DNA of 64,000 bases from Arthrobacter sp. Hiyo4 (GTDB lineage: Bacteria > Actinomycetota > Actinomycetes > Actinomycetales > Micrococcaceae), in NCBI GenBank assembly GCA_002370555.1, contig AP014718.1, positions 3,286,001 to 3,350,000 of the forward strand, in the 5' to 3' direction. A program made the position numbers and the translations under genes. The stretch's first letter is position 1, and each line of letters starts with the position of its first letter. This document shows, piece by piece, positions 36,025-46,010 of this stretch. The notes under the pieces are model-generated. The model made no database searches. It saw only the letters and a program-made list of their open reading frames with translations, and was not told the origin of the DNA.

Positions 36025-37143
36025 ATGACAGACATCAAGTATCAGGCGCGCCTGCAAGTGCTGTCTCAGTGGGCGACTGAGGCAGCCGGGCAGGGTCACC
36101 TTGTTCCGCGCATCGCCGATCTGGAGGCCATCTCCGCGGCGAGGACCGTCGATGCCCCGGGTGTGAGCAGGGAGGCCGTCCAGCCATGGTTGCCGACAAT
36201 CCAGTGGCTGTTGAAACAGGCGGCTTTTGGTGTTGTGGACCCGCATGTCCAGCTCCCCGACGAATTGTCGCGGCCCGTGCGTGCAGCCCATGCTCTCCAA
36301 GTCGTCCCACCCGACGAAAATTCAGCCGACGCGCCAGCGCCGCCGGCGATGGAAGTAAGCCTCGTGGCGGTCGTTCCCCCGAACACGGAACACGGAAACA
36401 GCCACGCCGCCGAAGCCGTCACAGTCATCGCGGAGATCAAACCCGCTCCCCCCATTGCCAAGGGACCGAAGTGGGAGTCCGAGGCCCATGAGCAGGTTAA
36501 AGGCGCCGTTCAGCGATTCACCAAACCACTCCACGATCTCCTCACCCGTGATGCCAATGAGGGCGACACCCGCCTTTTGATTACGGACATGCTCTGCGAG
36601 GGCTTGGGCTATGACAAATTCCGCGACCTGACCACCGAATACATGGTCAGGCAGGATTTCGCGGACTACGGCGTCAGAATTGACAAGCAGCTGATTGCCT
36701 TCATAGAGGTCAAACGGGTGAGCCAGAAACTAAATGAGCGCCACCTTCGCCAGGTCCAAATGTATGCGGTCAACGAGGGTGTGGAATGGATGATCCTCAC
36801 CAACGGCCAGGTCTGGCAGGCCTACCACCTGACCGGCGGGCTCCCCGTGATTTTGAATCTCGCCTTCGAAGTTGACCTCCTCGGCCCTGAATCGCTGGAG
36901 GCAAAAGCAGACAAAATGTTCTTCCTCCACCGAGAGGCGCTCAAGCGCCGTCGGATCGATGAGCTGTGGAAGCACCGCGCGGCAACATCGCCGGATGCGC
37001 TGCTCGACGTCATCCTGTCCGACTCGGTGCTGGACATCATCCGCAAGGAAATCAAGCGGAATACCGGGATCACCACAACGGTCCAGACCTTGGCGGCAGT
37101 GATCCGGACAGAGATCGTTGACCCTAAGCTTCGCAACAGGTAG
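36025..37143 (+). CDS. HsdR N-terminal-like (type I restriction R subunit/PD-(D/E)XK fold) orphan protein
   Basis: Intact, about 372 residues. The central domain has LLITDMLCEGLGYDKFRDLT, YGVRIDKQLIAFIEVKRVSQ (D...ExK, the PD-(D/E)XK core), LRQVQMYAVNEGVEWMILTN and GQVWQAYHL, matching HSDR_N_2. No helicase motor follows, and no HsdM or HsdS is near. The N-terminal 120 residues are helical with an acidic Pro-rich linker; the C-terminus is helical. It may be a solitary nuclease or DNA-binding protein of unknown role. The SD favours ATG at 36025. Confidence 0.75.
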   Translation: MTDIKYQARLQVLSQWATEAAGQGHLVPRIADLEAISAARTVDAPGVSREAVQPWLPTIQWLLKQAAFGVVDPHVQLPDELSRPVRAAHALQVVPPDENSADAPAPPAMEVSLVAVVPPNTEHGNSHAAEAVTVIAEIKPAPPIAKGPKWESEAHEQVKGAVQRFTKPLHDLLTRDANEGDTRLLITDMLCEGLGYDKFRDLTTEYMVRQDFADYGVRIDKQLIAFIEVKRVSQKLNERHLRQVQMYAVNEGVEWMILTNGQVWQAYHLTGGLPVILNLAFEVDLLGPESLEAKADKMFFLHREALKRRRIDELWKHRAATSPDALLDVILSDSVLDIIRKEIKRNTGITTTVQTLAAVIRTEIVDPKLRNR

Positions 37144-37148
37144 AACAG

Positions 37149-37174
37149 ACGACGGCGGGATCTCTCGCCATCGT
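37149..37174. repeat. GC palindrome, copy 11 (mutated arm)
   Basis: ACGACGGCGGGA-TC-TCTCGCCATCGT: two substitutions weaken the right arm. It lies five bases past the stop of the nuclease-like gene. Confidence 0.85.
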
Positions 37175-37199
37175 CCGTTCGCGGGGGGGTGCCACTGCC

Positions 37200-37263
37200 C
37201 TACAGCGCCGACCAGCCGCCGTCGGACGCGAGGATGGCGCCGTTGACGTTGGTGCCGGTACGG
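37200..37263 (-). pseudogene. SDR C-terminal remnant
   Basis: The minus strand reads TNVNGAILASDGGWSAL then TAG, the canonical last 17 residues of an FabG-like dehydrogenase, with nothing of the upstream gene left. It lies 25 bases beyond palindrome copy 11. Confidence 0.8.
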
Positions 37264-37395
37264 AGGATCTCCGCACGTTCCTGTTCCTCAGTCCTGCGTC
37301 AACCTTAAGGGGATCGGGCTTTGGGAGGGGCTCCGGGCCCATGCGGACGTCCTCCGCGATACTGTTAGGAGTTTCAGCGGGAAAGCCGTGTCAAC

Positions 37396-38156
37396 TCAAC
37401 GCTGTGGTGCAGTCTCTTGCGGGGAAACCTCAGGCTGGGAATGTCCGAGGAATCCATGTAGCAGCGACGCTGTTCCCTGCAAATGATCTTGCGCCGCCTT
37501 GAAGGCTGCCTCATCGTCGCCCCGGAGTATGGCGTCCACGATTTCCTGGTGCTGCCGGTTCGAATGTTCCAGGTTGGGCTGGATAAGGGGTATCCGGTCC
37601 AGCAGGTCATTTATCTTCGAACGGACATCCGCCACCGCCAGCGCAAGGCTTGGCGATCCTGCCACTTCTGCGATCGCCACATGGAATCTTGCGTCCTTGG
37701 GCCGGTACAGATTCGCAGGTGCACTGGCCACCTCGGCCAAAGTCCTTAACAGGTGACCACGCTGGGCAGGTGATAACGTCGCCCTGGCCGCCAAGGATGC
37801 GGCCGCTGGCTCGAGTACGCCGCGAAAGGTTAGGACGTCGTCTACCTCGGCCGGATCTAGTTCCGGGTAAGACCCCGAACCCGCAGGGGCCGGCTGCACA
37901 CATATGTTCCTCCATAGCGGCCGCGCTGAACTTCCACGTATCCGGCCTTCTGCAGCTCGGCCAGGGCATCCCGCAGGGTGGCGCGCGATACGCCCAGCAT
38001 CTCGGCAAGTTCCCGCTCAGCTGGCAGCTTGGTCCCTACACCGAACAGACCGAGTTTGATGTTCTGGAGCAAGCGTTCGATGGTCTCCTCGAAGGCGTTG
38101 CCGTGCCGGACCGGGCGGAGAATCGGGGCGGGGCTTTCGAGCAGTTCCTCTTCCAT
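37396..38156 (-). CDS. FadR/GntR-family regulator with FCD domain (one frameshift)
   Basis: N-terminal winged helix: FEETIERLLQNIKLGLFGVGTKLPAERELAEMLGVSRATLRDAL, then GRYGGTYV. After a break near 37885 comes the FCD domain: DPAEVDDVLTFRGVLEPAAASLAA, DARFHVAIAEVAGSPSLALAV and HQEIVDAILRGDDEAA. The His/Asp pattern fits a metal-binding FCD site. It is divergent from the permease at 38353, so it is the likely regulator of the amine catabolic operon. Confidence 0.88.
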
Positions 38157-38352
38157 ACGCTAATCCTAATCGGTCCAAAAACAGGCCTATGGCAGGGGCC
38201 CTGTGAAGCGGGAAAACCGGCCGGACCGGCCGGAAGCACGGTTGAACCGAGGAAAAAGTTCATTGAGATCAAGGAACCCCTTGACCGCGCTCGTGATCTG
38301 GCACACACTGTAACGAGCTTATGGTCTTATTTCATACCAATACCCTTGGACG

Positions 38353-39800
38353 ATGGGAACTACAGTGGCATCCTTTGATTCAGCCCAGCTTACCGACGAC
38401 AAGCGATATCTCCAGCACCGGCAACTGAAACGCGGGGCCGCGGGGTGGGTCCTGCTGGCCGGCCTCGGAGTTGCCTATGTCATTTCCGGCGACTTTGCAG
38501 GCTGGAACCTCGGCCTCGCCCAAGGCGGCTGGGGCGGCCTCCTCATTGCAACCGTTCTCATGGGCATTATGTATACGTGCATGGCCTTCGGCCTCGCCGA
38601 ACTGTCCTCGGCACTTCCTGCCACAGGCGCGGGATATGGATTCGCCCGCCGGGCTCTGGGCCCCTTGGGCGGATTCGCTACCGGAATGGCCGTGCTCATT
38701 GAATACGCCGTTGCACCCGCTGCGATAGCCATTTTCATTGGCGGCTACGTTGAAGCGCTGGGACTTTTTGGCCTGACCAACTCCTGGCCTGTCTATTTGG
38801 TGACCTATGCCATCTTCGTTGGAATCCATCTCCGCGGAGTCGGCGAAGCCCTGAAAATGATCTTCGGGATCACCGCAGTCGCTGTCGTGGCCCTGGTGGC
38901 GGTCGTGGTGGGGCTGGCCCCGCATTTCAACGTCCAGAACCTCTTTGACATAGTCCCGGACGGCTCACCCAGCTCAAGCGCTTTCCTGCCCATGGGAATC
39001 AGCGGCGCCGTCGGTGCACTGGTGTATGGCATCTGGTTCTTCCTTGCGGTCGAAGGAGTTCCCCTGGCCGCTGAAGAGACCGCCGACCCGAAGAAGGACA
39101 TGCCGCGGGGCATCATGGTCGCGGTGGTGGTACTGGTCGTCTTCGCGGCCCTGATGCTGGTGCTCGTTCCGGGGGCCGCAGGGTCAGCGGCAATGAGTGG
39201 GTCCGATAATCCCCTCCCGGAAGCCCTGCGTCTGGCGTACGGCGGCAACACTTTCCTGGCCGATTTCGTCAACTATGCTGGCCTCGCCGGGCTCATAGCC
39301 AGCTTCTTCTCCATCATCTACGCCTATTCCCGCCAACTGTTCGCCCTTTCCCGGGCAGGGTATCTTCCCAAGTGGCTGTCCCTGACCGGCAAGCGGCGAA
39401 CCCCCTATTGGGCACTTATCGTCCCCGGAACGATCGGCTTCATCCTGGCGGCAGTAACCGGTGACGGCGCACTCCTGATCAACATCGCCGTCTTTGGTGC
39501 AACAGTCTCCTATGTCCTGCTGAACCTCTCGCACATTGTGCTGAGGAGGAAGGAACCGGATCTGCCCGCGGTTACCGGACACCCGGAGGGGTCGTGACCA
39601 CCTCCATCGCGCTGGTGCTGGCGGCAGTCGCGGTTGTTGCAACATTTGTGGTCGATGTCAACGCGGCATCCATAACTGCTGGAATTTTCGGCGCAGCGCT
39701 CCTCTACTACTGGTTCTACAGCCGTCACCGCATTGTTGCAGGCGCTCCCGAAGAGGAATTCGCGCAGCTGGCCGCGGCCGAGGCCGAACTCAAGAGCTGA
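38353..39800 (+). CDS. APC-family permease, ethanolamine-permease-like (one frameshift)
   Basis: About 480 residues with some 12 hydrophobic helices. The start QLKRGAAGWVLLAGLGVAYVISGDFAGWN, then ELSSALPATGAGYGFARRALG, FFLAVEGVPLAAEETADPKKDMPRG and IYAYSRQLFALSRAGYLP, are typical of the ethanolamine (Eat/EutP-like) branch of APC transporters. The frame changes near 39567, after which RTPGGVVTTSIALVLAAVAVV gives the last two helices. It is the first gene of a rightward operon with a gamma-glutamyl ligase, hydrolase and dehydrogenases, so its substrate is probably a small amine. Confidence 0.87.
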
Positions 39801-39862
39801 CACGCGTCCCGTCACGGGCCAAAAATCTCTCTCATAAATACGATCAAAGTTACGGAAATCAA

Positions 39863-41242
39863 ATGACGAATCAAACAACCGGCACGTCCGCGCAAGCCCA
39901 GCTCAGCGTCGATGAGCTGCGGGACCTGGTCGCTTCCGGTGACATTGACACCGTTGTCGTTGCCATCACGGACTCGATGGGACGCCTGCAGGGCAAACGA
40001 TGCGGGGCAAGGTCTTTCCTTGAGGACGTGCTGGGGCACGGCGCCGAAGGCTGCAACTATCTCCTGAGCGTGGATGTGGAGATGAACACCATTGACGGGT
40101 ACGCCATGTCCTCCTGGGCGAACGGCTATGGAGACATGGTGATGCGGCCGACGTCTCGACCCTCCGCCGGGTGCCGTGGCTGGAAGGCACCGCCATGATC
40201 CAGTGCGACATTCTCTGGCTCGACGGCCGCCCCGTCTCCCAGTCCCCGCGCCAGATCCTGCGCGCACAGATCGAACGCCTGGAGGCGCTGGGATACCGCG
40301 CCCATATCGGCACCGAGCTCGAATTCATCATGTTTGACGACACCTACGAAGAAGCCTGGGAAAAGAAGTACGAGGGCCTCACTCCCTCAACCCGCTACAA
40401 CGTGGACTACTCACTTCTGGCCACGGCAAAGCTGGAACCGGTCATCCGAAGCATTCGCACGGGTATGGAAAAGGCGGGCCTGGTGGTCGAATCGTCCAAG
40501 GGCGAGTGCAACCTGGGCCAGCAGGAAATCACGTTCCGATATGCCGAGGCGCTTGCTGCCTGCGACAACCATGTCTTTTACAAGAACGGAGCCAAGGAAA
40601 TCGCCGCCCAGCAGGGCAAGAGCATCACATTCATGGCGAAGTACAACGAGCGTGAAGGCAGCTCCTGCCACATCCACTTCAGCCTGACCGACCTCGACGG
40701 CAACCCGGTCCTGGCCGGCGATGGTGAGCATGGCTTCAGTCCCGTCATGGAGCATTTCATCGCAGGCCAACTCGCCGGGCTGAAGGAGCTGGCCTACTTC
40801 CTCGCTCCGAACATCAACTCCTACAAACGCTTCGTGGAAGGCAGCTTCGCGCCAACAGCCATCGCCTGGGGGCTGGACAACCGCAGCTGCGCGCTCCGCA
40901 TCGTCGGGCGCGGTCCCGGCCTTCGGGTGGAAAACCGCGTGGGGGCGGGACGTGAACCCTTACCTCGCCGCCGCCGCATTGATCGCCGCAGCCATCCACG
41001 GTATCGAGAACGAACTCCCGCTCGAGCCTGTTTTGACCGGCAATGCCTACCAGTCCGACGCCGACCGCATACCCACCAACCTGCGGGACTCGCGCGCGCT
41101 GCTGGCCAACAGCGAGATTGCCCGCAAAGCATTCGGCGATGAAGTTGTGGACCACTATATCGTCGCAGCCGATGTCGAACTGAAGGCTTTTGACAGCGCC
41201 GTGACGGACTGGGAGCGCAAGCGTGTCTTTGAACGTCTCTGA
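39863..41242 (+). CDS. Glutamine-synthetase-like gamma-glutamyl-amine ligase (two frameshifts)
   Basis: GS-fold ligase: VVVAITDSMGRLQGKRCGA, IGTELEFIMFD, GECNLGQQEITFRYAEAL, SITFMAKYNEREGSSCHIHFSL, NINSYKRFVEGSFAPTAIAWG, and VNPYLAAAALIAAAIHGIE. Frames break near 40150 (one G lost in CGG GCC) and 40955. About 460 residues, the size of GSIII-like PuuA/GlnA3-4/IpuC enzymes that glutamylate amines instead of ammonia. The gene order with a C26 hydrolase and aldehyde dehydrogenase supports amine rather than ammonium assimilation. Confidence 0.88.
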
Positions 41243-41981
41243 TAGCTACCGCCCACGGATCGGCCTGACAACGTACTTTCAGCAGGCTTCCTGGGGCGTT
41301 TGGACAGCGGATGCGGCAGTTCTGCCGGGAACCTACGTCCAGGCGGTCGTCGCTGCCGGCGGCACCCCGTTCTGTTGCCCCCGTCGGCACCGACACCTCG
41401 ATCGTGGAAGTACTGGACGGTCTTATCATCTCCGGAGGCAGCGATGTGGGCCCGGAACAGTACGGGGCGCAGCCCCACCGGCTCACCCGCGCCCAGCCGG
41501 CCCGGGACGTGCACGACATCGCCCTGACCAAGGCGGCCCTGGACGCCGAAGTTCCACTCTTCGCCATCTGCCGGGGGGCCCAGATCCTCAATGTCGCCAT
41601 GGGCGGGTCACTGATCCAGCACATCCCCGACGTGAACCCGGAGGCGGACTACCAACCGGCGTCGGGTGTATTCGGTAACGTGGAGTTCACGACGGCGCCC
41701 GGCAGCATCAGCCGGGCCTGCTGGGACCATCGGCCAGCGCACCCTGTTATCACCATCAGGCCATGGACCGGATCGCGGACGGCCTAACCGTCACGGCCGC
41801 GGCTGCCGACGGCACAGTGGAAGCCCTGGAGACAACAACGGGCGGATGGGCGCTGGGGGTCCAGTTCCACCCGGAACAGAATCCGAACGATCTCCGGCTT
41901 TTCCAGGGGTTCATTGAGGCTGCAACCAACTACCGCACAAACCGAACGGAGAGCTCCGGCAATGTCCACCAGCACGTTTGA
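41223..41981 (+). CDS. Class-I-amidotransferase-like gamma-glutamyl hydrolase (peptidase C26, PuuD-like; two frameshifts)
   Basis: GTG start at 41223 overlaps the ligase stop. The nucleophile loop is LFAICRGAQILNVAMGGSL (Cys in ICRG), with GLIISGGSDVGPEQYG before it and VQFHPEQNPND providing the catalytic His/Glu. An HHQAMDRIA segment lies after the second break. Frames break near 41370 and 41710. About 248 residues. It is expected to release glutamate from the gamma-glutamylated intermediate. It overlaps the aldehyde dehydrogenase start by 20 bases. Confidence 0.87.
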
Positions 41982-43347
41982 GTCCACCAGTACGTTTGAC
42001 GTACTGAATCCGGCAACGGAAGAGGTCATCGAGACCATAAGCCTTGCAACACTTGCGGACACGGACAGGGCGATCGGGAAGGCCGTCAAGGCCTTCGAGA
42101 CCTGGCGCCATGTTGCCCCTGCAGACCGGGCCCTCCTGCTGCGCAGGTTTGCCGCGGCAGTAGACGCCGACCTGGAAAACCTGGCGCAACTGGAGGTCCG
42201 CAACGCCGGGCACACCATCGGCAATGCCCGATGGGAAGCAGGGAATGTCCGCGACGTCCTCACGTACTACTCAGCAGCCCCCGAGCGGCACCTTGGCCAG
42301 CAGATTCCGGTAGCCGGCGGCGTCAACATCACCTTCAACGAACCCCTCGGGGTCGTGGGAGTGATCGTGCCGTGGAATTTCCCCATGCCCATCGCGGCCT
42401 GGGGTTTCGCCCCGGCGCTGGCCGCCGGCAACACCGTTGTCCTTAAACCGGCGGAACTGACTCCCATGACTGCCATCCGGCTCGGACAACTGGCAAGGGA
42501 GGCAGGCCTCCCTGAAGGAGTCCTGCAGATCATCCCGGGCAAGGGCTCGGTTGTCGGGGAACGGTTCGTCACCCACCCTGCAGTGCGGAAGGTCGTCTTC
42601 ACCGGTTCAACGGGCGTCGGCAAGCGGATCATGGCCGGCTGCGCTGAACAGGTCAAGCCCGTGACCCTGGAGCTGGGCGGCAAGAGCGCCAACATCATCT
42701 TCGCCGACGCGGACCTCGAAGCCGCTGTCGCGGCAGCACCCGGCGGCGCTTTTGATAACGCCGGGCAGGACTGCTGCTCCCGCTCCAGAATCTTGGTCCA
42801 AAACAGCGTCTATGAAAAATTCCTTGAACTCCTGGAACCGGTAGTGAAGGCCCTAAAGGTCGGGGACCCTGGCGACGAGGCGTCCTTCATGGGCCCGCTG
42901 ATTTCCGCAGCCCAGCACCGGACCGTCTCCGGCTTCGTCCCGGAGGGCTCATCTGTCGCTTTCCAGGGATCCGCGCCGGGTGGCAAGGGGTTCTGGTTTC
43001 CGCCCACCGTTCTTACGCCGTCCCGCGAGGACCGGGTCATGCACGAGGAGATCTTCGGCCCCGTCGTGGCAGTCGTTCCCTTCACGGACGAAGCCGACGC
43101 ACTCCGCCTGGCAAACGACTCGATCTACGGACTGTCCGGATCCATCTGGACACGGGACATCGGTCAGGCGCTGCGGATGGCCCGGGGACTCGAGTCGGGA
43201 AATCTTTCGGTGAACTCCCACTCCTCCGTTCGCTACTCCACGCCCTTTGGCGGCTTCAAGCAGTCAGGACTCGGGCGGGAGCTCGGCCCGGACGCCCTGA
43301 ACGCGTTCACCGAAACAAAAAACGTCTTCATCTCCACCAGCCCATAA
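41962..43347 (+). CDS. Aldehyde dehydrogenase
   Basis: Intact, 461 residues: VIVPWNFPMPIAAWGFAPAL, FTGSTGVGKRIMAGCAEQVK, the general base in VTLELGGKSANIIF, the nucleophile in NAGQDCCSRSRILV, EEIFGPVVAVVPF and TPFGGFKQSGLGRELG. ATG at 41962 overlaps the hydrolase gene; an in-frame TTG at 41914 is less likely. Inferred role: oxidation of the (gamma-glutamyl)aminoaldehyde or of the aldehyde formed from the amine. Confidence 0.93.
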   Translation: MSTSTFESTSTFDVLNPATEEVIETISLATLADTDRAIGKAVKAFETWRHVAPADRALLLRRFAAAVDADLENLAQLEVRNAGHTIGNARWEAGNVRDVLTYYSAAPERHLGQQIPVAGGVNITFNEPLGVVGVIVPWNFPMPIAAWGFAPALAAGNTVVLKPAELTPMTAIRLGQLAREAGLPEGVLQIIPGKGSVVGERFVTHPAVRKVVFTGSTGVGKRIMAGCAEQVKPVTLELGGKSANIIFADADLEAAVAAAPGGAFDNAGQDCCSRSRILVQNSVYEKFLELLEPVVKALKVGDPGDEASFMGPLISAAQHRTVSGFVPEGSSVAFQGSAPGGKGFWFPPTVLTPSREDRVMHEEIFGPVVAVVPFTDEADALRLANDSIYGLSGSIWTRDIGQALRMARGLESGNLSVNSHSSVRYSTPFGGFKQSGLGRELGPDALNAFTETKNVFISTSP

Positions 43348-43374
43348 ACGTCCCCACCACAAAAGGAAGAAAAA

Positions 43375-44154
43375 ATGATTGAAGTAATTTCCAACCGCCT
43401 CAAGGGACGCAGCGCTGTCATCACCGGCGGCGCCAGCGGGATCGGGCTCGCCACAGCTCGCCGCTTCGCCGCAGAAGGGGCCCATGTGGTGATCGCTGAT
43501 CTGGACCCAACCGCTGGGCAGCGGGCTGCCGACGAGGTCGGCGGCCTCTATGTGAAGGTGGATGTCACCAGCGAAGAGGAAGTAAAGAACCTCTACGCCC
43601 TCACCAATGAAACGTACGGAAGCGTGGACATCAGCTTCAACAACGCCGGAATTTCGCCGGCAGACGATGCCTCGATCATCGATACAGGGATCGATGCGTG
43701 GCGCAGGGTCCAGGAAGTGAACCTGACCTCCGTTTTCTACTGCTGCAAGTACGCGCTCCCCTACATGCAGGCTCAGGGCAAGGGCTCCATCATCAACACG
43801 GCGTCGTTCGTTGCGGTCATGGGTGCTGCCACCTCCCAGATCTCCTACAGCGCTTCCAAGGGCGGGGTGCTGGCCATGAGCCGGGAACTCGGCGTCGAAT
43901 TCGCCCGGCAGGGAATCCGGATCAACGCACTCTGTCCGGGACCCGTCAACACACCCCTGCTGAAGGAACTCTTCGCCAAGGATCCCGAGAAGGCAGCCCG
44001 CCGCCTCGTTCATGTTCCCTTGGGCCGGTTCGCCGAACCGGAAGAACTGGCAGCCGCAGTCGCCTTCCTCGCCAGCGACGATTCATCCTTCATCACCGCC
44101 TCGACCTTCCTGGTTGACGGCGGCATCTCAGGCGCCTACGTAACACCCGAGTGA
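43375..44154 (+). CDS. SDR-family oxidoreductase
   Basis: Intact, 259 residues: NAD motif ITGGASGIGLATARRF, NNAGIS, catalytic Ser in IINTASFVAVMG, YSASKGGVLAMSREL and PGPVNTPLL, ending FLVDGGISGAYVTPE. It is the last gene of the amine operon, 27 bases after the aldehyde dehydrogenase with AAAGGAAG as ribosome site. Its C-terminus differs from the DGGWSA tail of the SDR remnants, so it is not their source. Confidence 0.92.
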   Translation: MIEVISNRLKGRSAVITGGASGIGLATARRFAAEGAHVVIADLDPTAGQRAADEVGGLYVKVDVTSEEEVKNLYALTNETYGSVDISFNNAGISPADDASIIDTGIDAWRRVQEVNLTSVFYCCKYALPYMQAQGKGSIINTASFVAVMGAATSQISYSASKGGVLAMSRELGVEFARQGIRINALCPGPVNTPLLKELFAKDPEKAARRLVHVPLGRFAEPEELAAAVAFLASDDSSFITASTFLVDGGISGAYVTPE

Positions 44155-44231
44155 GGGCCAGGTCTGCCGCGTGGACCCTATCCCCAAGGCACATGCGCGG
44201 CAGATCGGGGGCGTCGCAGATTACTTAGCGG

Positions 44232-44334
44232 ACGACGGCGGGAGGCACCCGCCGTCGTTCGCTTGCGTTGGGTGCAACTCCCCTACAGCGCCGACCAGCC
44301 GCCGTCGGACGCGAGGATGGTGCCGTTGACGTGT
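44232..44334. repeat. GC palindrome, copy 12, plus SDR C-terminal remnant
   Basis: The core at 44232-44258 has centre GGCA. At 44284-44334 the minus strand reads HVNGTILASDGGWSAL then TAG. Past 44334 the sequence switches abruptly to AT-rich DNA, so the SDR remnant ends at a junction. Confidence 0.85.
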
Positions 44335-44611
44335 TAGGTATAGGGGTTTTCCCACATTCCTTGGACATAGGTATAGGGGATTTATTGCTCATTCTTTCGC
44401 TTCTGGTCTACGCTTTGGCATATCTGGCATTTACATTTAGCCGTCGTTGTTTCTGGGTCGACGCTTGCTTAACTAAATCGTATACTTTAATTTAAATCCC
44501 CTGTAGAAACAGCCATGAATATGAAAGCTACGTCCGCTGACTTAGTAATGCCCTGGTCCTCGCCACAAGCGTCCATACAATTCCGCCCGGTAATTAATAG
44601 GGGGCGGGCTG
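44335..44611. other. AT-rich non-coding stretch
   Basis: Markedly lower GC than the rest of the window, with runs such as GTATACTTTAATTTAAAT and TTTTCCC. I see no gene. It includes AT-rich promoter-like sequence ahead of the GH16-like gene, and looks imported together with it. Confidence 0.6.
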
Positions 44612-45832
44612 ATGTTCTGGCGTAAATGCGTAGCGGTTGCATCATCCATTCTGGTTGGGTTCGCAATCATTACTCCGACAACGGCAAGCGCCGCAACGAC
44701 GATCTCGCCGACCGTAGACGCCTACGTACAGGCGGACAAGGCAAGTACCAACTTTGGGGCTAGCGTCCGTTTGTCCACAGAGGGCCGTGCGAACATCTGG
44801 CGGAACACACTCCTACGGTTCAATGTTCCAGTTCCAGCTGGCAAACATGTTGTTTCGGCTAAACTGCGGGCATATTCGGAGGCATCCGCAACTTCCACTG
44901 AGTTCGTGGATGTTTTCACTACGTCTGGCGGCTGGACCGAGAGGGGAGTTACCTGGAATAACGCACCGGCGCGCGGGACGTGGCTGGGGAAGGCTGGCGG
45001 GTTCGCTACCGGCTCTTGGGTTGAATGGGATGTTACTAAGGGCGTTAGCGCAAAGGGTGGCGAGCAGAACTTCAAGCTGGAAAGCAACGCGCAGAAGTGG
45101 ATCGGGTTCAAGTCGAAGGAATCTTCTTCCGCCCTGCGTCCAAGGCTGGTCGTGACGACCGCGCCTGACACGGTAACACCTACCGAGGCGGCCGTAGTAC
45201 ATGGTTGGGGCACGCGTGTAACAGGCGACGAGTTCAATTACACAGGTGCGCCGGATGCCAAGAAGTGGATTGTTTACAACAGCGCCGGGCACGCGGGCAA
45301 CGGTGTCCGGAGTCCACAGCAGGTTAATGTGGACGGTTCCAAAATGGTCATGACTGGAACTCCGGACGGCACGACCGCTGGAATGGGAGCGAAGTTCGCA
45401 AACCAGAAGTACGGGCGGTGGGAAGTCCGTGCGGCCGGGTCCGGTGACAATGAGTACCATATGGTGTCCATCCTGTGGCCGGATAGTGAGAATTGGCCCT
45501 GTGACGGCGAAGTTGACTACGCGGAGACGACTGGTGACTGGAACCTCATCACGTTCTTCCACCACTATGGATGTTCGAACTCGCAGACGTCGGCGTCCAG
45601 GGCTCTGGACGTTACTCAGTTCCACAACTACGCGGTTGACTGGTCTCCGAATGGGATCGTCGGCTACGTCGATGGCGTGAAGTGGTTTGAGGACAACGAC
45701 CCCGCGCACCAGCCTCCAGGTTCGATGCACCAGACGCTACAACTGGACTGGTTCCCAGACAGTACCGCTAACGGCGCTGGCGAGATGCGAGTGGATTGGG
45801 TTCGCGTGTATGCGGCGGCTGGAACGGCCTAG
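44612..45832 (+). CDS. Secreted glycoside hydrolase GH16-like with N-terminal DNRLRE/CBM96-type domain
   Basis: Intact, 406 residues. The signal peptide VASSILVGFAIITPTTASAA is followed by a DNRLRE-type domain (VDAYVQADKASTNFGAS, LLRFNVPVPAGKHVVSAKLR, GVTWNNAPARG) and a concanavalin-like GH16 domain (FANQKYGRWEVRAAG, catalytic GEVDYAE, FHNYAVDWSPNGIVGYVDG, MRVDWVRVYA). The acid/base motif ExDxxE is intact, suggesting beta-glucan or galactan cleavage. Codon choice is less GC-biased than the neighbours and the 5' flank is AT-rich, so transfer is likely. Confidence 0.85.
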   Translation: MFWRKCVAVASSILVGFAIITPTTASAATTISPTVDAYVQADKASTNFGASVRLSTEGRANIWRNTLLRFNVPVPAGKHVVSAKLRAYSEASATSTEFVDVFTTSGGWTERGVTWNNAPARGTWLGKAGGFATGSWVEWDVTKGVSAKGGEQNFKLESNAQKWIGFKSKESSSALRPRLVVTTAPDTVTPTEAAVVHGWGTRVTGDEFNYTGAPDAKKWIVYNSAGHAGNGVRSPQQVNVDGSKMVMTGTPDGTTAGMGAKFANQKYGRWEVRAAGSGDNEYHMVSILWPDSENWPCDGEVDYAETTGDWNLITFFHHYGCSNSQTSASRALDVTQFHNYAVDWSPNGIVGYVDGVKWFEDNDPAHQPPGSMHQTLQLDWFPDSTANGAGEMRVDWVRVYAAAGTA

Positions 45833-45860
45833 ACCTACACAGAGTTCCCGGGAGGAGTGC

Positions 45861-45950
45861 ATGGACAGCAGCGGCACGCCTACGTCCACGGGGCGCCCGG
45901 TGACTATTGATCCCGATGCCGTGGCCGCAGGGGTGCTGCGCCCGCCGTAG
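45861..45950 (+). CDS. Micro-ORF of 29 codons after the GH16 gene
   Basis: ATG at 45861 follows a strong SD (GGGAGGAG) and encodes MDSSGTPTSTGRPVTIDPDA up to a TAG at 45948. It ends right before the long palindrome. The good ribosome site argues for translation; function is unknown. Confidence 0.4.
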   Translation: MDSSGTPTSTGRPVTIDPDAVAAGVLRPP

Positions 45951-45960
45951 CACCCCGATT

Positions 45961-46010
45961 AAACGCAGGCGGACGACGGCGGGACCTCCCGCCGTCGTCC
46001 GCCTGCGTTT
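45961..46010. repeat. GC palindrome, copy 13, longest form (24-bp arms)
   Basis: A perfect inverted repeat of 24 bases each side around CC: outer part AAACGCAGGCGG and its complement CCGCCTGCGTTT enclose the standard core. It lies just after the micro-ORF stop. Confidence 0.95.
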
